Shown: positions 1 to 9,122 of the stretch, piece after piece
Layout of the letters: every line of letters starts with the position of its first letter
Numbering within the stretch: the first letter of the stretch is position 1
DNA from: Clostridium akagii DSM 12554
Lineage (GTDB): Bacteria; Bacillota; Clostridia; Clostridiales; Clostridiaceae
Reading direction: 5' to 3'
Length of the DNA stretch: 64,000 nucleotides
Assembly: GCF_000686725.1 (NCBI RefSeq)
Contig: NZ_KK366009.1
Location: 142,853 to 206,852, forward strand
Made by a program: the position numbers and the translations under genes
The notes under the pieces: model-generated
Database searches by the model: none
Told to the model about the DNA's origin: nothing
What the model saw: the letters and a program-made list of their open reading frames with translations, nothing else

Positions 1-12
1 TCATAGTAACTA

Positions 13-88
<76 letters not shown>

Positions 89-239
89 ATATTAAATTGT
101 TACATCTTTCCTTGCCGCTCTGTTAGTATAGTTTATTTAACTATATAAGTCAAGGGTAATAGAGAAAGCTTGATGATTTATGCTATAGAGATTATAATTA
201 TAGCTATAAAAATAACTTGGAATGGAGATGCAAAATATT

Positions 240-707
240 ATGAAAATCGCAATTGCTAGTGATCATGCTGGGTTCTCTTTGAAAGAAGAGGTAAAGGTAT
301 ATTTAGAGAGTCAGGGACATATTGTGCGGGATTTTGGAACATTTAGTGAAGAATCAAGTGATTTATCAGATTTTGTGTACCCGGCAGCATTATCTGTTGC
401 AAAGGGTGAGGCAGAACGTGGTATATTTATTGATGGTGTTGGTTATGGTAGCGCTTTAATTGCCAATAAGATATATGGATTAAATGCTGCTGTTTGCCAG
501 GATCCATTCTGTGCTAAATTAGCTAGAATGCATTCAAATACCAATGTTCTTTGCATAGGGGCCAAAATAATAGGCTCCGCAATAGCTATGGAAATTGTAA
601 AGGTATGGTTAACTACGGATTTTCTTAAGGATATTGAAAAGTATACAAGACGCGTGGATAAGGTTAACGAAATATCAGAGAAACACCTTATAAAATTTGA
701 TAGGTAA
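240..707 (+). CDS. RpiB/LacAB-family sugar-phosphate isomerase-like protein
   Basis: The protein belongs to the RpiB/LacA/LacB family, which interconverts aldose and ketose phosphates such as ribose 5-phosphate and ribulose 5-phosphate in the cytoplasm. The N-terminus MKIAIASDHAGFSLKE is the family signature. I chose the ATG at 240 because family members begin at this MKIA; in-frame starts at 222 and 228 would add six or four residues and have no better ribosome site. In classical RpiB the glycine-rich loop carries a catalytic Cys (CGTGIG). Here the loop reads IDGVGYGSALIANK, so that Cys is replaced by Asp and the substrate or chemistry may differ. It is a single gene ending in a strong hairpin. 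Confidence is high for the family and low for the exact substrate. Confidence 0.85.
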   Translation: MKIAIASDHAGFSLKEEVKVYLESQGHIVRDFGTFSEESSDLSDFVYPAALSVAKGEAERGIFIDGVGYGSALIANKIYGLNAAVCQDPFCAKLARMHSNTNVLCIGAKIIGSAIAMEIVKVWLTTDFLKDIEKYTRRVDKVNEISEKHLIKFDR

Positions 708-743
708 GTAGAAATTTCTACTGAGGTAGGAAATTCAATAAGA

Positions 744-797
744 GGTTAGTTAATGTACAGTAATTTGTATAAACCAATATACATTATCTAACCTTTT
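744..797 (+). terminator. Rho-independent terminator after the RpiB-like gene
   Basis: GGTTAGTTAATGTA pairs with TACATTATCTAACC across a loop of about 20 nt and is followed by TTTTAATAAA. It sits 36 nt after the stop codon. Confidence 0.7.
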
Positions 798-850
798 AAT
801 AAATAAAAAAATTTATAGCTTCTGAAAGAGAAACTAATAAATTGATAAAA

Positions 851-1324
851 CTAGTATTTTTTCAATACAGTTTCAAGCATTTCGATTTGTTTTTCTTTGT
901 TTTCTATTATATAGGATAATATCTTATATGTTTTTGTGCGAATGTCATCTTCATTAATAACAAATCTACCTTGCAAATCTAGGAGCAGGGAAAAAGTATC
1001 CTTTTCTAAACCAAGAGAGAATTTTAAATATTCCCTAACATTAGTTGCTTTTGTCACATATATTTTTCTATTAAATTCATTTATTAAAAATGACATCTTA
1101 TCATATACTCCAAAATTTATATCTTCTGGACTTTTGCCAGCAATCTCATCTTTTAATTTTTGGTAATATAGTATTGTTTCATCGGCTTCTTTAATAAAAA
1201 CCTTTGACATTATTTTCATACCAGGTACAGTATAAGTTTCTTGTGATATGTGTTCATAAATTTCTTTTTTTTTGTTTATAATAGCTATAGATTTATCAAT
1301 CAGATCTATAATGTTATATCCCAT
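851..1324 (-). CDS. hypothetical all-helical protein
   Basis: I do not recognise this protein of about 157 residues. It looks mostly alpha-helical and charged, with no signal peptide, membrane segment or Cys motif. The start was placed at MGYNIIDLIDKS because GAGG lies about nine bases upstream; the longer reading frame adds a leucine-rich stretch with no ribosome site. It is rich in Lys, Glu and Ile, and its internal spacing of acidic residues is vaguely like a four-helix bundle, but no metal-binding pair is clear enough to call it ferritin-like. It converges with the RpiB-like gene and is followed upstream by another minus-strand gene with its own start signals. Confidence 0.6.
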   Translation of the reverse strand: MGYNIIDLIDKSIAIINKKKEIYEHISQETYTVPGMKIMSKVFIKEADETILYYQKLKDEIAGKSPEDINFGVYDKMSFLINEFNRKIYVTKATNVREYLKFSLGLEKDTFSLLLDLQGRFVINEDDIRTKTYKILSYIIENKEKQIEMLETVLKKY

Positions 1325-1415
1325 AGTATTTTGCCTCAATTCTTCTGTAGAGTATAATAATAATAATAACACATGTTAACTTATTTTATCATAGGAATAT
1401 GTTGTAAAAAAAAAT

Positions 1416-2072
1416 TTATCTTGGTTCAGTAACTAGAAGAGCTTCTAATGGTGGATTACCGTTAACATCACCTAGAGCATAAAGAGTATAGTAATTGTTA
1501 GATGCAAGTTGGATATTTGGAATAGTAAGTATTGTGTTTGTAGTGCCAGAAGGGATAACGTTGAATGAATAGGTTCCAGCAGGAATGCATGCGTAGTCTG
1601 TGATATCTTTAAATCCAACATTATTAAACACTTTAGTTCCATTTGTAAGCGATATATCAACTTTAGGTGCAGTAGGTGATAAATGGATAAATCTTATACA
1701 TGCTCGCCCAAAATCTTGTGCAACAATTGGCTCTGGAATAGGAAATATGCTTAGATTAGGGAGCTTACCTATGATGGCCAAATTCAATATAGTGTTTTCA
1801 GGAACATTCACGGTCGTATCAATGACTGGGTTTGTTGCTGTCCCCGCAGGATAAATCTTTATATTATAGGTTCCTGGAATTACGGGAACATAGGGTGATA
1901 GTTGTTTATAAGCAAGGTTCTTTATTATAAGATTTTCGTTAGCATAAACATCAACAGCAGGTGTAGATGGAGACGCATGAAATGCTCTTATATAGGAATT
2001 AGGAGTTGGAAGTTCAGATCTGTTACTATAATAATTATTGTTTTTTGTATGTTCGCATGGACAATATGGCAT
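1416..2072 (-). CDS. DUF4397 domain protein (two repeats)
   Basis: About 218 residues made of two DUF4397 units, each beginning with the family pattern: first IRAFHASPSTPAVDVYAN, then IRFIHLSPTAPKVDIS. Each continues with a PGTY segment and a beta-rich run. DUF4397 proteins are beta-sandwich proteins of the cell surface or spore in Gram-positives; their function is not established. The start is MPYCPCEHT, with AAAGGAGC eight bases upstream, so the longer frame to 2111 is rejected. There is no signal peptide; the short Cys/His-rich N-terminus (CPCEH) is unusual and may bind a metal or crosslink. It stands alone, divergent from purL. The family call is firm; location is inference. Confidence 0.85.
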   Translation of the reverse strand: MPYCPCEHTKNNNYYSNRSELPTPNSYIRAFHASPSTPAVDVYANENLIIKNLAYKQLSPYVPVIPGTYNIKIYPAGTATNPVIDTTVNVPENTILNLAIIGKLPNLSIFPIPEPIVAQDFGRACIRFIHLSPTAPKVDISLTNGTKVFNNVGFKDITDYACIPAGTYSFNVIPSGTTNTILTIPNIQLASNNYYTLYALGDVNGNPPLEALLVTEPR

Positions 2073-2218
2073 AAATATTTGCTCCTTTATATTTTTAACT
2101 ATTATTATCATATGAAAAAAATAGTTAATTGTGCATAAGAAGGAGTATATTTTTGCAACTGATTAATATAAAAAAACATTTACAAATATTCGATGAAATT
2201 TCAGCGTGCAATTTTGGC

Positions 2219-2290
2219 TTGTTATTTTATTTGAGATGCTTTATAATATGATTGAACGAATAATATGTAATAATAACAATAAAACGTTCG
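2219..2290 (+). promoter_or_regulatory. purL promoter with PurR-like operator
   Basis: TTGTTA at 2219-2224, a 17-bp spacer and TATAAT at 2242-2247 form a sigma-A promoter. Just downstream, GAACGAA (CGAA at 2257-2260) and CGTTCG (TTCG at 2287-2290) are in inverted orientation with 26 bp between the CGAA cores. Bacillus PurR binds paired inverted boxes with central CGAA at about this distance. The operator role is inferred by analogy. Confidence 0.55.
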
Positions 2291-2317
2291 TAAAAAAAGT
2301 AATGAGGAGAATATTAG

Positions 2318-5300
2318 ATGAATAATAGGGTTAGAAGAATATTTGTAGAGAAAAAGAAAGGCTTTAACGTGGAAGCCTATGAATTATTCCACGATATTAA
2401 AGAAAACCTTAATATAAAAGGTTTAAAAAACCTAAGAGTAGTAAATAGATATGATGTTTGTGAAATATCAGATAATGAATGGGAAAATTCTAAAAAAATA
2501 ATATTTTCAGAACCAGTAGTAGATAACATATATGATGAAGAATTAGAAATAGGTGAAGATAGTTATGCTTTTGCAGTAGAATTTTTACCAGGGCAATATG
2601 ACCAAAGAGCAGATTCCGCAGTTCAATGCATTAAAATATTATCACAAAATGAAAAATCTGATGTGGCAAGTGCTAAAGTTTACATACTAAATGGAGAGAT
2701 AAATGAAGAGGAAATAGAAAAGATTAAAAAGTATTGCATAAATCCTGTAGATTCAAGAGAAGCTCTTTTCGAAAAAACCGCTTCCATTGAAAATAAAGTT
2801 GAACTTCCAAGTGAAGTTAAAATATTAGATGGGTTTACAGACATGCAGGATGATAAGCTTGAAGAGTTCCGTTTATCGGAAGGTCTTGCAATGAGCTTTG
2901 AGGATATTAAATTTTGCAAGGAATATTTTAGAGATACTGAAAAAAGAAATCCTAGTTACACTGAAATTAAAGTTATTGATACTTATTGGTCCGATCACTG
3001 CAGGCATACAACGTTTGCGACGAGAATCGAAAATGTGAAATTTGAATCTGGTAACTATAATAAGGTGGCAGCAAAGGTTTATGATGAATACTTGGATGTG
3101 AGAAAAGCTGTATATAAAGATGAAAAAAGAGAAATTTGTCTTATGGATATAGCACTCATGGCAATGAAGGAAATTAAGAAAAATGGAAAACTTCAAGATC
3201 TTGATACTTCTGACGAAATCAATGCATGTAGCATAGAAACTGAAATTAAAGTAAATGGTAAAAAAGAAAAATGGTTAGTTATGTTTAAAAATGAAACTCA
3301 TAATCATCCCACTGAAATCGAGCCTTTTGGTGGTGCAGCAACTTGCATTGGAGGATGTATAAGAGATCCACTTTCAGGAAGAGCTTATGTTTATCAAGCA
3401 ATGCGAGTAACAGGGAGTGCTGATCCTAGGAGAGACATTGCAGATACAATACCAGGAAGATTGCCACAGCGAAAGATTACCACAGGAGCGGCCAATGGGT
3501 ATAGTTCTTATGGTAATCAAATAGGCCTTGCAACAGGTCAGGTGACAGAAGTTTATCATGAAGGTTATGCAGCAAAAAGAATGGAAATTGGAGCAGTTGT
3601 TGGAGCAATGCTAAAGAAAAACATAGTTAGAAAGAAACCAGAAGCAGGTGATATTATAATTCTGCTTGGCGGAAGAACTGGTAGAGATGGCTGTGGTGGT
3701 GCCACAGGTTCATCTAAAGAACATGATGAGAAATCGCTATCAACTTGTGGAGCAGAGGTCCAAAAAGGGAATGCTCCAACGGAGAGGAAGCTGCAAAGGC
3801 TTTTCAGGAATCCGTCAGCTAGCACTTTAATAAAAAAATGTAATGACTTTGGCGCAGGTGGAGTTTCAGTTGCTATAGGTGAACTTAGTGATGGATTAGA
3901 CATAAATTTAGATTTAGTTACAAAAAAATATGAAGGTCTTGATGGTACGGAACTTGCTATTTCTGAATCTCAAGAAAGAATAGCTGTAGTTGTTGATAAA
4001 GAAAATGCTGATAAGTTTATACAACTAGCTCTTGAAGAAAATCTTGAGGCAAAAAAAGTTGCCATTGTAACTGAAGAACCTAGACTGAAATTAAGTTGGA
4101 GAGAAAAATATATAGTAGATATTAGTAGAGCTTTTCTTGATACAAATGGTATAACTCAAAAGGTTGATGTATTTGTCAATGAGCCCGATGAATCAAAAAA
4201 TTACTTTAAGTCTAATGGAAAAATAAAAGATGTAAAAAGCAAAATCATAGAAACATTGAAGGATTTAAATGTTTGCAGTGAAAAAGGATTAGTTGAGAGA
4301 TTTGACAGTACAGTTGGAGGCAATACTATTCTTTTACCTTTTGGTGGTAAATATCAAATGACACCTTCAGAAGGTATGGCAGCAAAACTTCCAGTTTTAA
4401 ATGGAGATACTGAAACAGCAACTTTAATGACTTTTGGATACAATCCTAATATTTCATCTTGGAGTCCGTTTCATGGAGCTTTATATGCAGTAGTGGAGTC
4501 TGTGTCTAAAATTGTTGCGTGTGGAGGGGATTATAGTAGCATAAGACTTACTTTTCAAGAATATTTTGAAAGACTCGGAAAAGATCCAGAAAGATGGGGT
4601 AAACCTTTTTCAGCACTTCTTGGAGCATTTTATGCACAGAGGATGCTTGAAATACCAGCAATAGGTGGAAAAGACAGTATGTCTGGTACATTTAAGGATA
4701 TTAATGTACCGCCAACTCTTGTAAGTTTTGCAGTAAACATAGTTGATTCAAAAGTTGTTGTGTCTCAGGAATTCAAGAGGGTTGGTAGCCATGTTGTTGT
4801 TGTACCTTTAACAAGAGATGAAAATGAATTACCAAACTTCAAATTATTAATCAAGGGATATAATACAATTCATAAACTTGTTGAAGCAAATAAAATAATT
4901 GCTTCTTATACAGTAAAGCAAGGTGGAATTATAGAAGCTATTGGAAAAATGGCATTTGGTAACAAAATTGGTGTTACAATTAATGCTAACATAGTTGAAA
5001 CTACTTTATTTTCACCAGACTTTGGTTCAATAATTTTAGAAATACCTGAAAGTGAAAACATAAGAGAGCTTATGGGAGACACTAAATACTTTGAACTAGG
5101 TTTTACGAATGACAAAGAAGATATTATTTATAAAGATGTTAGAATTTCTATAGATGAAATGCTTAAGGCATGGACGGAACCTTTAGAAACAATATTCCCA
5201 ACTAAGGCTCTAGAAGAAAAAAAAGAGATTAAGATTTCAGAGTTTACGGAAAGAAATAGAAAATCACCTGCTATAAAGATTGCTAGACCTAAAGTATTTA

Positions 5301-6082
5301 TTCCTGTATTCCCAGGAACTAACTGTGAATATGATTCAGAAAAAGCATTTACAAAAGCAGGGGCTGAATGCAATGTTATGGTGCTTAAAAATCTTAATTC
5401 AAAATTAATTCAAGAATCCATAGAATACATGGTTAAGCAAATTGATAAATCACAAATTATAATGCTCCCAGGTGGTTTTAGTGCGGGTGATGAACCAGAT
5501 GGATCAGGAAAATTTATAGCTGCAGTGCTTAGAAATCCTAGAGTTTCCGAGAGTATTATGAAACTTATAAAAGAAAGAGATGGTTTAATACTTGGAATAT
5601 GTAATGGCTTCCAGGCACTTATAAAGTTAGGTCTTGTGCCATTTGGTGAAATAAGGGATATAGATGAGTCTTGTCCTACATTAACTTATAACAGTATAGG
5701 AAGACATGTATCCACTGTTGTTAACACTAAGATTATTTCAATAAAATCACCTTGGTTATCTGGAGTGAACATTGGTGACATTTATGCAATTCCTGTATCA
5801 CATGGTGAGGGAAGATTTGTTGGAAATGATGATGTAGTTAAAACTTTATTTGATAATGGGCAAATTGCAACTCAGTATGTAGATTTTTCAGGAAAGGCAA
5901 GTTATGATATTGAATTTAATCCTAATGGTTCCATGTTTGCAGTAGAGGGGATAACAAGTCCTGATGGAAGAGTCTTTGGTAAAATGGGGCATAGTGAAAG
6001 AATTGGAGAAAATGTAGGAATAAACATTCAAGGAAATAAGGATCAAAAAATATTTGAATCTGGCGTGAAATATTTTAAATAA
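2318..6082 (+). CDS. purL: phosphoribosylformylglycinamidine synthase, single chain
   Basis: This 1254-residue enzyme makes FGAM from FGAR, ATP and glutamine, the fourth step of purine synthesis. It is the large single-chain form, with synthetase and glutaminase fused. Visible landmarks are TYWSDHCRHTTF, FKNETHNHPTEIEPFGGAAT (ATP/FGAR binding), a second synthetase half with GGKDSMSGTF, and a C-terminal class I glutaminase of about 250 residues with GGFSAGDEPDGSGK, the nucleophile Cys in GICNGFQALI and the His-Glu pair in SHGEGRF. No purS or separate purQ is needed. GAGGAG lies eight bases before the ATG. It is monocistronic, with its own promoter/operator and terminator, and is separated from the other pur genes by a minus-strand protease gene. 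Confidence 0.97.
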   Translation: MNNRVRRIFVEKKKGFNVEAYELFHDIKENLNIKGLKNLRVVNRYDVCEISDNEWENSKKIIFSEPVVDNIYDEELEIGEDSYAFAVEFLPGQYDQRADSAVQCIKILSQNEKSDVASAKVYILNGEINEEEIEKIKKYCINPVDSREALFEKTASIENKVELPSEVKILDGFTDMQDDKLEEFRLSEGLAMSFEDIKFCKEYFRDTEKRNPSYTEIKVIDTYWSDHCRHTTFATRIENVKFESGNYNKVAAKVYDEYLDVRKAVYKDEKREICLMDIALMAMKEIKKNGKLQDLDTSDEINACSIETEIKVNGKKEKWLVMFKNETHNHPTEIEPFGGAATCIGGCIRDPLSGRAYVYQAMRVTGSADPRRDIADTIPGRLPQRKITTGAANGYSSYGNQIGLATGQVTEVYHEGYAAKRMEIGAVVGAMLKKNIVRKKPEAGDIIILLGGRTGRDGCGGATGSSKEHDEKSLSTCGAEVQKGNAPTERKLQRLFRNPSASTLIKKCNDFGAGGVSVAIGELSDGLDINLDLVTKKYEGLDGTELAISESQERIAVVVDKENADKFIQLALEENLEAKKVAIVTEEPRLKLSWREKYIVDISRAFLDTNGITQKVDVFVNEPDESKNYFKSNGKIKDVKSKIIETLKDLNVCSEKGLVERFDSTVGGNTILLPFGGKYQMTPSEGMAAKLPVLNGDTETATLMTFGYNPNISSWSPFHGALYAVVESVSKIVACGGDYSSIRLTFQEYFERLGKDPERWGKPFSALLGAFYAQRMLEIPAIGGKDSMSGTFKDINVPPTLVSFAVNIVDSKVVVSQEFKRVGSHVVVVPLTRDENELPNFKLLIKGYNTIHKLVEANKIIASYTVKQGGIIEAIGKMAFGNKIGVTINANIVETTLFSPDFGSIILEIPESENIRELMGDTKYFELGFTNDKEDIIYKDVRISIDEMLKAWTEPLETIFPTKALEEKKEIKISEFTERNRKSPAIKIARPKVFIPVFPGTNCEYDSEKAFTKAGAECNVMVLKNLNSKLIQESIEYMVKQIDKSQIIMLPGGFSAGDEPDGSGKFIAAVLRNPRVSESIMKLIKERDGLILGICNGFQALIKLGLVPFGEIRDIDESCPTLTYNSIGRHVSTVVNTKIISIKSPWLSGVNIGDIYAIPVSHGEGRFVGNDDVVKTLFDNGQIATQYVDFSGKASYDIEFNPNGSMFAVEGITSPDGRVFGKMGHSERIGENVGINIQGNKDQKIFESGVKYFK

Positions 6083-6095
6083 TTATAAATAATGA

Positions 6096-6140
6096 GGCTA
6101 CATCACAATAAAAAAATCTTATTGTGATGTAGCCTTTTTA
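6096..6140 (+). terminator. terminator after purL
   Basis: A perfect 16-bp stem, GGCTACATCACAATAA with its complement, is closed by a short A/T loop and followed by TTTTTATTTT. It lies 13 nt after the purL stop. Confidence 0.9.
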
Positions 6141-6270
6141 TTTTCCTAGTTTGTATTTTAAAATTGATTTTCTACTTTAGCAGAAATTTCCTCAGTGACT
6201 TGTAACTAAATTAACTCTTAACAACAAATTTTAAGTATTTGAATGTACTTTCAGTTCTGTTATAAATGAC

Positions 6271-7434
6271 CTACTTAGCACTATTAGCTATGTCTACGAT
6301 AAGTTTGTCAACTTTTGGGCTTCCAATGCCGGTTACTAAATCGTAACCGGATTTAGCACTATAAGCACCATTAGAACCACTGGTAATATCATTATAGGCT
6401 GCACTGTAGCTTGAATTATAAAGATTGGCTAGAGTAGTAGTGCTATTACTGGTTTTTCCACTACTTTGGTCAAATAAAGCTATTAGACCTGCCCAACTTG
6501 GTGATCCAAAGCTTGTACCACCAATTTGGAACCATCCTGATTGACTATCGTATTTAGTGGTATCATAAACAGCAACACCAGTATTTGGATCAGCATCCCA
6601 AGCTATATCAGGATTTCCACGATGGGAACCTAGAATAGTACTTAATGAACTTTGATAGCTTGGTATAGCTTCATAAGGGCTTGTACCACCACCTGAACCA
6701 GACCATGCAGTTTCACTTTGATATGCTCCTGCAGAATTAATGTTTAATGTGGTACCTCCAACGGATAAAACATTGGGAGATGCGGCAGGCCAAGAAACAC
6801 CTGAACCATCGTCACCAGAAGATGCTACATAAACGATACCTGAATGATTAAAATGAGAATCATAAGAGGATTCACCTGAAAATTCAGATCCTCCCCAGCT
6901 ATTAGAAACAACTTGTGCACCATGAGAAGTAGCGTAATCAATACCTGCAAGTAAATCACTAGTTGAGGAGGATTTTGCAACTACCAAAAGAATGGTAGCA
7001 TTTGGTGCGATGGCATGTGCCCATTCAACATCCAAAGATGTTTCTAGAGCCCAGCCAGCATCATTTGTACTTGGCTTTCCACTTGGATATGCAATTGTTA
7101 GGTTAGCTTTGGCAAGACCAAATTGATTTGAGAAAGAAGTTAAGTCATTTTGAATTGTTGGACTTCCATAAGAGTCAACAATTGCAATCGTTTCGCCTGC
7201 ACCAGTAGCTGACACGTTATTAAGTCCATAAGCAGTTTTAATTTGTGTTGGATTATATCCAACTGGTCCTGAGGTTGATGACCTTTTAATTTTGATAAAA
7301 GGTTTTGCGTTAAATGTGGTTTTGGATTTAGTAACACTTGTTGAGTTTGTCCCATTAAGTAATGCGTTTGAGGGTAATGCAGTTGTGGAAATGATAAGGG
7401 CAAGTAAAAGTAGTTTTTGTAAAGATTTGTTCAT
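6271..7434 (-). CDS. secreted S53 (sedolisin/kumamolisin) serine peptidase
   Basis: This is a secreted endopeptidase of family S53. The signal peptide is clear: MNKSLQK, then LLLLALIISTTALPSNA. The catalytic residues can be read: Glu and Asp in ETSLDVEWAH, the oxyanion Asp in SSGDDGSG, and the Ser in GGTSFGSPSWAG. The C-terminal DITSG...GYDLVTGIGSP is the usual calcium site. Typical S53 enzymes carry a prodomain of about 180 residues; here only about 40 residues separate the signal peptide from the catalytic domain, so the large prodomain is missing. The start is MNKS, with AAAGGAGG just upstream; a longer frame begins at 7461 without a site. The gene interrupts the purine region and faces purE divergently. 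A 20-bp palindrome lies in its leader. Confidence 0.9.
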   Translation of the reverse strand: MNKSLQKLLLLALIISTTALPSNALLNGTNSTSVTKSKTTFNAKPFIKIKRSSTSGPVGYNPTQIKTAYGLNNVSATGAGETIAIVDSYGSPTIQNDLTSFSNQFGLAKANLTIAYPSGKPSTNDAGWALETSLDVEWAHAIAPNATILLVVAKSSSTSDLLAGIDYATSHGAQVVSNSWGGSEFSGESSYDSHFNHSGIVYVASSGDDGSGVSWPAASPNVLSVGGTTLNINSAGAYQSETAWSGSGGGTSPYEAIPSYQSSLSTILGSHRGNPDIAWDADPNTGVAVYDTTKYDSQSGWFQIGGTSFGSPSWAGLIALFDQSSGKTSNSTTTLANLYNSSYSAAYNDITSGSNGAYSAKSGYDLVTGIGSPKVDKLIVDIANSAK

Positions 7435-7455
7435 GATAAAACCTCCTTTATAAAT

Positions 7456-7475
7456 TACCATAATTTATTATGGTA
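7456..7475. promoter_or_regulatory. 20-bp palindrome in the S53 protease leader
   Basis: TACCATAATTTATTATGGTA is a perfect palindrome immediately upstream of the ribosome site of the protease gene. It could be an operator for a dimeric repressor, or a small hairpin limiting translation. No regulator gene lies next to it. Confidence 0.45.
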
Positions 7476-7622
7476 TAGATTAACTTGGGGATATATTATT
7501 TGTAATCATGAATTATGTCTTACAACTCAAATATGAATTATATGATAATTATACCATATAATTACAAAATTGCAACAAAAATAAAAATATTATTTTGCTA
7601 AAATAACGAATGTAAAGTTGAT

Positions 7623-7666
7623 AATTCAACATAACATACGTCAATGCACGAATGTTATGTTGAATT
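7623..7666. repeat. long inverted repeat between the S53 and purE promoters
   Basis: AATTCAACATAACAT (7623-7637) is perfectly inverted at 7652-7666. Three further pairs inside (CGT/ACG) follow one mismatch, leaving a 6-nt loop. It lies just upstream of the purE -35 box, between two divergent genes, with no T run, so it is more likely a protein-binding site than a terminator. Confidence 0.6.
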
Positions 7667-7680
7667 TACACGTAATCATA

Positions 7681-7709
7681 TTGACTTTTTAGAGCGCTAA
7701 TGTTAATAT
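7681..7709 (+). promoter_or_regulatory. sigma-A promoter of the purE operon
   Basis: TTGACT at 7681-7686, a 17-bp spacer and TAATAT at 7704-7709 place the transcript start just before the riboswitch. Confidence 0.65.
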
Positions 7710-7735
7710 TTAATTAAGATAAAAAAAAATATATA

Positions 7736-7892
7736 TCCATATAATCCTGATAATTGGTTTGGGAGTATCTACAGAAAGCCGTAACTTTCTCACTATGGGT
7801 AAATTTATTATAGTAGAGTTAAAGTCTTATTCTTTAAATCTACTAATTGGCTACTCTGCAAATGAATTTACTCATTCTATTTGTGGAGTTTT
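7736..7892 (+). ncRNA. purine (guanine-class) riboswitch with terminator
   Basis: The aptamer at about 7736-7800 carries the conserved ATAATCCTGATAAT, the GGGAGTATCTAC segment, GCCGTAA and the closing CACTATGGG, with P1 formed by CCATA and TATGG. The residue that selects the ligand is C in CACTATG (U would mean adenine), so guanine or hypoxanthine is expected. A hairpin at 7853-7892 (ACTCTGCAAAT with ATTTGTGGAGT, then TTTTT) is the expression platform. Ligand should terminate transcription of purECFMNHD. Confidence 0.93.
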
Positions 7893-7913
7893 TAAATTTA
7901 AGGAGGTATTTTA

Positions 7914-8393
7914 ATGAAGGTAGCGATTATTTTTGGAAGTAAGTCAGATGTAGAGACGATGAAGGGTGCTGCGAGTGTACTGAAAGAATTTGGCATAGAA
8001 TATAGTGCGCATATTTTATCAGCTCACAGAGTTCCAGAAAAATTGGTGGAGGTAATTCATAATTTAGAAAAAGAAAATTATGAATGTATTATAGCAGGAG
8101 CAGGACTTGCAGCACATCTTCCAGGCGTAATTGCATCCCATACAACACTGCCAGTTATAGGAGTTCCTATAAACGCCGCGTTAAATGGAATGGATTCACT
8201 TTTAGCTATAGTGCAGATGCCAAAGTCAATTCCTGTTGCTACCGTTGGAATAAACAACAGTTACAACGCAGGAATGCTTGCAGTTGAAATATTGGCATTA
8301 AAATATCCTGATTTAAAAGAAAAATTGGTTTTATTTAGAAAAGATATGAAAAGTAAATTTATTAGTGAAAACGAAGAGGGAGTGGAATTATAA
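7914..8393 (+). CDS. purE: N5-carboxyaminoimidazole ribonucleotide mutase
   Basis: At 159 residues this is the usual class I PurE size. It interconverts N5-CAIR and CAIR. The substrate signature [10 protein letters not shown] at the N-terminus, the SAHR motif and [17 protein letters not shown] are all present. No purK is in the cluster, so either purK lies elsewhere or CO2-rich growth makes it dispensable; the latter is inference. AAGGAGG precedes the ATG. It is the first gene of the riboswitch-controlled operon and its stop codon overlaps the purC start by one base. Confidence 0.96.
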   Translation: MKVAIIFGSKSDVETMKGAASVLKEFGIEYSAHILSAHRVPEKLVEVIHNLEKENYECIIAGAGLAAHLPGVIASHTTLPVIGVPINAALNGMDSLLAIVQMPKSIPVATVGINNSYNAGMLAVEILALKYPDLKEKLVLFRKDMKSKFISENEEGVEL

Positions 8394-9100
8394 TGGAGAA
8401 GAAAGAATTATTATATGAAGGAAAAGCAAAACAGGTATATGCTACAGAAAAATCAGATGAGGTAATAATTCATTATAAAGATGATGCAACAGCTTTTAAC
8501 GGAATAAAAAAAGGACAAATAGAAGACAAAGGTTTACTTAACAACAGTATAACAACTATGCTATTTGAACTTGTAGAAAAACATGGAATAAAAACACACT
8601 TTATTGAAAAATTAAATGAGAAAGATCAACTTTGTAAAAAAGTTCAAATAGTGCCACTTGAAGTAATAGTTAGAAATGTCGCAGCAGGTAGTATGGCTAA
8701 ACGACTTGGACTTGAAGAGGGTTCACCTTTAAAAACTACAGTATTAGAAATATGCTATAAAAATGATGATTATGATGACCCATTAATAAATGATACTCAT
8801 GCAGTCGCAATAGGGCTTAGCACATTTGAAGAATTAAAAACTATATATTCAATGACAAGCAAAATTAATGATATACTTAAAGAATTTTTCTTAAAGCAAG
8901 ATATTAAGCTTATTGATTTTAAATTGGAATTTGGAAGATATAATGGGGAAATACTATTAGCAGATGAAATATCACCAGATACATGCAGGTTATGGGATGT
9001 GCATACTAATGAAAAATTAGATAAAGATAGATTTAGAAGAGATATGGGTAGTGTAAAAGAAGCTTATGTTGAAATATTAAAAAGAATCACAGGTAAATAA
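8393..9100 (+). CDS. purC: SAICAR synthetase
   Basis: The enzyme joins CAIR and aspartate with ATP to form SAICAR. The 235-residue length fits. Visible motifs are [13 protein letters not shown] (nucleotide loop), [13 protein letters not shown], the [12 protein letters not shown] segment and [10 protein letters not shown] near the C-terminus. It starts on the last base of the purE stop codon, indicating translational coupling, and has the same AT-rich codon use as its neighbours. Confidence 0.97.
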   Translation: MEKKELLYEGKAKQVYATEKSDEVIIHYKDDATAFNGIKKGQIEDKGLLNNSITTMLFELVEKHGIKTHFIEKLNEKDQLCKKVQIVPLEVIVRNVAAGSMAKRLGLEEGSPLKTTVLEICYKNDDYDDPLINDTHAVAIGLSTFEELKTIYSMTSKINDILKEFFLKQDIKLIDFKLEFGRYNGEILLADEISPDTCRLWDVHTNEKLDKDRFRRDMGSVKEAYVEILKRITGK

Positions 9101-9122
9101 TTACTTATAGAGGAGGTTTAAT

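Noticed and set aside
3565-3903. 112-codon minus-strand ORF inside purL
   Set aside because: Antisense frame within a conserved enzyme; Pro/Ser-rich with no recognisable domain.
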